From positions 84,702-148,701 of the forward strand of contig JAECUM010033842.1 in assembly GCA_016617855.1 (NCBI GenBank): DNA of 64,000 nt. Reading direction: 5' to 3'. Origin of the DNA: Megalonaias nervosa. Its lineage: Eukaryota > Mollusca > Bivalvia > Unionida > Unionidae. This document shows positions 55,901 to 61,900 of this stretch, piece by piece (positions within the stretch are counted from its first letter, which is position 1; each line of letters begins with the position of its first letter). The position numbers were made by a program, and so were the translations under genes. The notes under the pieces are model-generated. The model was not told the origin of the DNA. It was given only the letters and a program-made list of their open reading frames with translations, and searched no databases.

Positions 55901-58900
55901 AGGGTTGTAAAAAGAGGTGCACATGAGCTGGCCTGAGTCGGGTTATCACATGAATAAGGAGTCTCTGGAACATCTAAATTACAAATAGTATACAAAAGAT
56001 AAATGCTCACTCAATTGTGAAAGAACAATGACATCTAGAAATACTATCAATGACGGTGTGGAAATGTACAACAGCATCTCTGGCAACATTGAAAATCCTT
56101 TAAAAATGTTCATGATTTTTTTAAATATCCAACTAATACACCCATTCTATGTGATCTGTCTTTTGTTTTAAATTTCTCATATTGGGTAAAAAGTAAGCTT
56201 TTATTATTAAGAAATATGCAGTTTGCATATTCTGTTTATGAAACACCATTAAAGTATTATTCATTATATCTTATTGAGGGTGTTGACTTCACTGCAAATG
56301 GATAGATGAAAATACTGACAGAAAAACACCTGAATTGAAGATTCCCAGAAAGAACTGGAAATTTTTTTTAGACTAAAATTGTTTCTTCAATGATATTAAC
56401 CTGATCATAATACTTCAGGCATATCTCCACTACTTTGCAAATCCAACGATAACAAGTGAAAAAAGATATTCACCATTTTGGCTCATTTTACCAACAAAAG
56501 TGCTGAAATGTCTGCTTGCCATTATGAAAGTCAAACATTGTTGGACTTCCCTTTGATAGAGGACTAGAAGTGAATTCTATCAAATGTCAGTACTGCTGAA
56601 GCAAAAGTGCATCATCATCAAGGAATGTAACTGTAAGGAGGACTTTGGAGGGAGTACCTTTATTATGATTGGTAAAGTATTATCAATACATTTTACTCAA
56701 AATTTTTTCCCATTTTCATGAAAGTTACCAGATCATAATAAATTAAAAGAATAGTTACAAGGAGGAGATAGTAACATAATCTTATTCTGGAACTGGGTCT
56801 GGACTGATTTACCATGAAAAAGAGCCAGTTTTTAGCAATGAAACCAAATCATCACCACTTAAGATAGTTTGGATTTAATAAGGCATGGATTTCAATGATT
56901 CTGCTTGCTGTAGCTAAAGTGCTGAAAAGCAGGTCTTGCATAAATACTGAGTCAGAGAGGCTCCTGACAGTAGTTCAAAGGGTGCCTTCTTCAACATCAA
57001 AACTCACAACAGATTTTATTTTGGACAATGGCCCATGACCATCAGTCACGGCAAACTGAAATTAGCTGAAAATAAGGTTATACTGTTGAAAAGTGTTGAT
57101 GTCCTTCCCACACAAGGATATCAGAAAATGGCTGTGAATACAGGGTTTGAAAAAGTGATCTGAAAATGGCCTTGTCATGGTCTTTTAGCAGCAAAGACAA
57201 TGACAGGAATGCATCTCTTTCCACAATCTAAAGATTAACAGAAGCTGCTAAGGCACTGGAGAGTGAGTACTGCATTGCCCTGTTGAGTACACGAGTCATG
57301 CATGAAACTGGGATTCTCAATCAACAGGTCTAGACTATGCCCAAGACTGCCGAAATACAATCAGTGTGACCAATTCAAATATGAAGTCAATCACTATGAC
57401 ATGCAAATTATTATTTGACATGTTTAGAAAACAATTTCCATTCCATGCACACACACAGAAAGCATTTGACATTCCCAGGCCTTGAGTGTCTCTGAATGCA
57501 GGAATTCTGTTATGTCACTGATGAAGCAGAGGATGGTGAAGAGAACTCTGGAGGCAGAAGCCAAAGACTTTCCCTGGACATCACAGCATCAAGGATGGGA
57601 GACAGAGCTTGTAAGTATATCTTTAAACTCGAATGAGCTTGGTGACAAAGAAGCCTACTGTGAAAGTAGTGACAACGCAGCTGGAAAAGAAGGTCTGGGA
57701 TGATAAAGAAGGCTGAAAATCTGTCAATGCTGGGACACAGTGATTCATTTTGAGTGTCATTAAAGGCTCAAGATGGGTATCAGATATCTAGATATAGGAA
57801 GCTGCCACAGCTGTCATAAGGAGTTAGAACCATCAGCAGTCTGCAATGCCTTCATAGGTTCCCTACAAAGTTTGATGCTGGTTACACTGAGCATCTGGGA
57901 AAAAATGAGGATGGAATTTGCATAACCAGGTTCTAAATGCTATCAGTAATCTGTCAAGTGCTGTTGGTTTTTGCTCTGTGGGTGATGGTGGGACTATGTG
58001 TTTGTATGTCCTATTAAGGACCTTTTTCGAAACTGGCAATCTTTCCATCTCAAGTGACTTAATCACGATGAAGTTTGCAACTGAGACAGAGTTGGTGGCA
58101 ATGCTGATAACATCCATTAGCTTCTGAGGGGACCCCAAGTGGCCATGTGGTCTAAGGTGTTCACCTTTACAGATCACTGACATCACACTTTTGTTAATCT
58201 GCATCACATGAAAGCCAGCCAAATGGGCTGCCAAAAATATGCATACTACTAATAAATCTTTGACTAAGTATATGGCATGACTTATTCTTGGTATCACTGT
58301 TATCTTTTACCATTTAAGTTTCAAATAAGAAATCAATAGCATCTTCCTCATTTCAAATGCAAGCCATCCACAACATTTGGTATGTGCATTTATGTATGTA
58401 TCAGGGTGCAATGGCATGTCACCACACCACTGGCTATGTGGTGTCAATTAAAATGCAAAGTTCTAAAAATGAAAATATAAAGAATTTCAAAAAACTCAAG
58501 AAAATAAAACCTTCAAAATAAACACATAATAATATTAATATAAAAGATAAAATTCAAAGATGTTAGAAGATTAGGTACAAGGTATAAAACAAAATAAAGC
58601 CAAAAAGTATCTTTAAAAACAGAGCGTCAAAATACTTTTTGTCTCTTAATTGAAATCACACTAAAAAAAACCTTCTGTCTCACAGGTCAGTTATGGTAAC
58701 AAAGAAAGAATTCAGATCAATATGCAGAAATCCCTTTTTCTTCTTTCATTTATGCTGATAACAACGTTTGATTTATTAATTCCATAGGGGCTCTTCTTGT
58801 CTCAAATGTAAACTGGTCATAGCATATTACTTCAGCTAATTTGTGAAAACAATTTTTTTTCTTAGTCATCTAATGCAAACTGTCGACAAAGTTCAGTCAA

Positions 58901-61900
58901 GACATGTGATAAAAAACAAAGGTACTTTTGTGGAAATTGCTTTTCCTCCATTCAGTTCCAACAGTTCCAATGAATTTGACCTCTGACACTTTAGACTCCA
59001 CACTGCACAGGCAGCTTCCTTGTCTCAAATGCAAGCCATGCACAAGCTTGGTCATAGAAGGTGATAAAGGACTCCAGATATATAGCAGAAAACATTTTTT
59101 TTCTCTCTGTGACCTTTACCTTTAGACCACTAAATCATTATGTGTCCTTTTTATATCAAATGCAAGCCATTTAAAAAGACTGGTCGAGCTAACTGGTATA
59201 CAAGTCAAGTTATTGTGTTGAAACAGCTTTCCTTCTTTCATTCACTTTAACTCTGACTTTAAACTTTTTAGCCTGAAATCAATAGAGATTTATGTTTCAA
59301 ATTCAAGTTAACAACAAAGTTTGGAAACAGCAGATGGTGAAGACCTAGGGTTGTTGTGTGGAAATAAAATAGGAAATAGATGGAGAGATGGATGGATGGA
59401 TTGACATCACAACATGATATGCTCTGACATTTGGTCAATATATAAGAAAGCTAAAGGAAATGTAAGCAAGATGGCAGCAATTAACTCAACAAAATTAGAC
59501 AACTTCAGTGCAAAAGTATTCATCTATGATCATGACAGATAACAATTTAGGATGAAATGAAGTATACTTCTCTAAGATAAGAAAACTAAAAAGAATTGCA
59601 CTAACTTGTGAAAAGTCATGGGGACAGGTATTTACAAGGTCTTTGTAATAGCATGTTGACCAGCAGTAATGAAAAGTAGCAAATGGAAATTGACAGAATC
59701 TGGCACCAATCCCTCTATCCAGGGGGATCTGGTCTGACTTCTTTCCAAGACAACATATGAACAGAGAAGACATGGTTAATGTCTATTTCAGTTTGGGAGT
59801 GCTGAATTTGCACGATTGGGAATATACTCCTGGATTCGAAGAAGTATTGTTATGCTTGGTATGCAGGACCAAATGATATGGAGACCACTCTGTCTCCATC
59901 TCAGACGTATCTGTCACAGATGACATCAAAATAAATAAGTTTTCTCACCTGTCTAACCATCTGGTTAGGACATTTAATAAGAATCTGCTGTGGCCACCAA
60001 TCACTCTCTGCCATGTGGTCAAGAAACCACTGAAAACAAAGAGACATTACATTATCAACGGGACCTTCCAAATTATGAATTTCTGGTATATTAATCAAAT
60101 GAAATTAAAATTTCAACAATAAATCAAAAAGAAGTGATCTTATGATTTCATGGATCTGTCAAATAGGATTAAATGATAAAAATTTGGGATTTGCAGATTT
60201 CCAAACCAAATAAAGTTTAAATTTAATCCCAAATGATACTGATTGGGTATTTTTGCCAGTTTACAGCAAATATTGTTGATAACCCAGACATTCTACTGGT
60301 CCCTTGTTGTTTGCTACATATCACACAGTATTTTCTTAGGATCCATTAGTATTGGTCTTTTAATGCATTTGACAAATTGTTCTACTTCAAAATAATGTTG
60401 TACAAGCTCCAACATTCAGAATTTGGAAAATTAGGACTCAGCTGGTTACAACAAGTCAAAATCATTCACACTATCTCAGTTGCTAAAAATACTGTAGTAT
60501 CTTACCTCACATGCAGCCTGGCATGAGTTGAACTGTTTCGTCAAAAATTCTATCCAGTTAACCATTGTAGGCTGAATGAAGAGAGAGGGAAATAATGTGA
60601 GCAAATTTTAAATATGGATGTCAGATGGACATGTTTTAAGCTACATTATTGTCTTAAAAGGAGTGTGACTGAAGCAAATGCTCCAAAAATATAATTCTAA
60701 ACTAAACAGAATGTCAAGAATAGTACTAAGATTTTTCTCTGTACACTAAATATAAATTGTGTTTCCATAATGAAGTCTAATTCAACCATAGCTCAAAAAT
60801 ACAAAATATTTGTCAAAAGAGTCACAAACTCCAGATTATCGTAAGTATTACAAGAGCACCTTGAAACAGTACATTAAAATTCCTGTGTAGGTACTAGTAG
60901 GACATGGATGACCAGAGATTACTGACCAGTGGATCTCAATGACCTGGACCTTTGGTCAAAATCTGTGGTCTTGAACTAAACTGAATGTACAGAAACTGTT
61001 ATTTTCTTATTAGACTTAACTTAACCTTAACCTCTGACCTTTATACCCCATAATCTATTGGTTTCTTTCTTAACCTACGTGCACACAAGCCATGAACTTA
61101 GGTTAGTAATGTTGCTGCTAGGAATTTATAAAACTATGCCAAATACCCAAATGTAATTTCCAAAATGGACCAATCAGATACGAATGTGGGGTAAACTTGT
61201 CAATTAATATCACAAATAAAAACATCAGCATACCTTCTCATGTCTCCATGTAGCTTTATCTTCTTATTTAACAAATATAAGCCAATCACATGACTTTGCC
61301 ACAAACAGAAAAAAGCAGTTCCATGTACAAGTGCACACTGTAATGTGACATTACCTGTCTATATTGTAAGCACAGGCAATGATGGGAGTTTTTCATGGAA
61401 TGAGCAAACCCTATTAAATATAGTTACAGTAGATGATCTTAAATCCACAAATATAGGTGTGTCACCAGATCATCCTTGTTCCTTCTCTGAACTGCAAGCT
61501 ATTTGTTACATTCATTATGAATGAAATAATCTAAAGTGTTCATTTTCTTTTTGACACTTTAGTGAATTCCAACTGCAAACAAGAATTAATAATACTGTGA
61601 ATACAAGTGACAAATCAGTGATCTGGCCCATCAAATGGAGTTTTAACAATACACGAGGAGACTTCAAGTTTCAAAAGATCTATTATGGCTGCCTCCATGA
61701 CAAAAACAAATCACTGCAGACATAACAACCTGATATCAAACATTGTTTCAAATGCACTGATAATAACAATCACAAGTACTACAAATAATACAAAAGCTAA
61801 TTTCATTTTTTCTTACAACCTCCTTTGGCAGAATCATGCATCTTAACTACTGTATATTCCCAAATTAATGAACACTCCCCCCAAATTGGTGGTGTTGTTT

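Noticed and set aside
57863..58297. 144-codon minus-strand frame as a USP34 exon or host gene
   Set aside because: It lies in the intron between exons 4 and 5, whose phases join exactly without it. No known domain was recognised.
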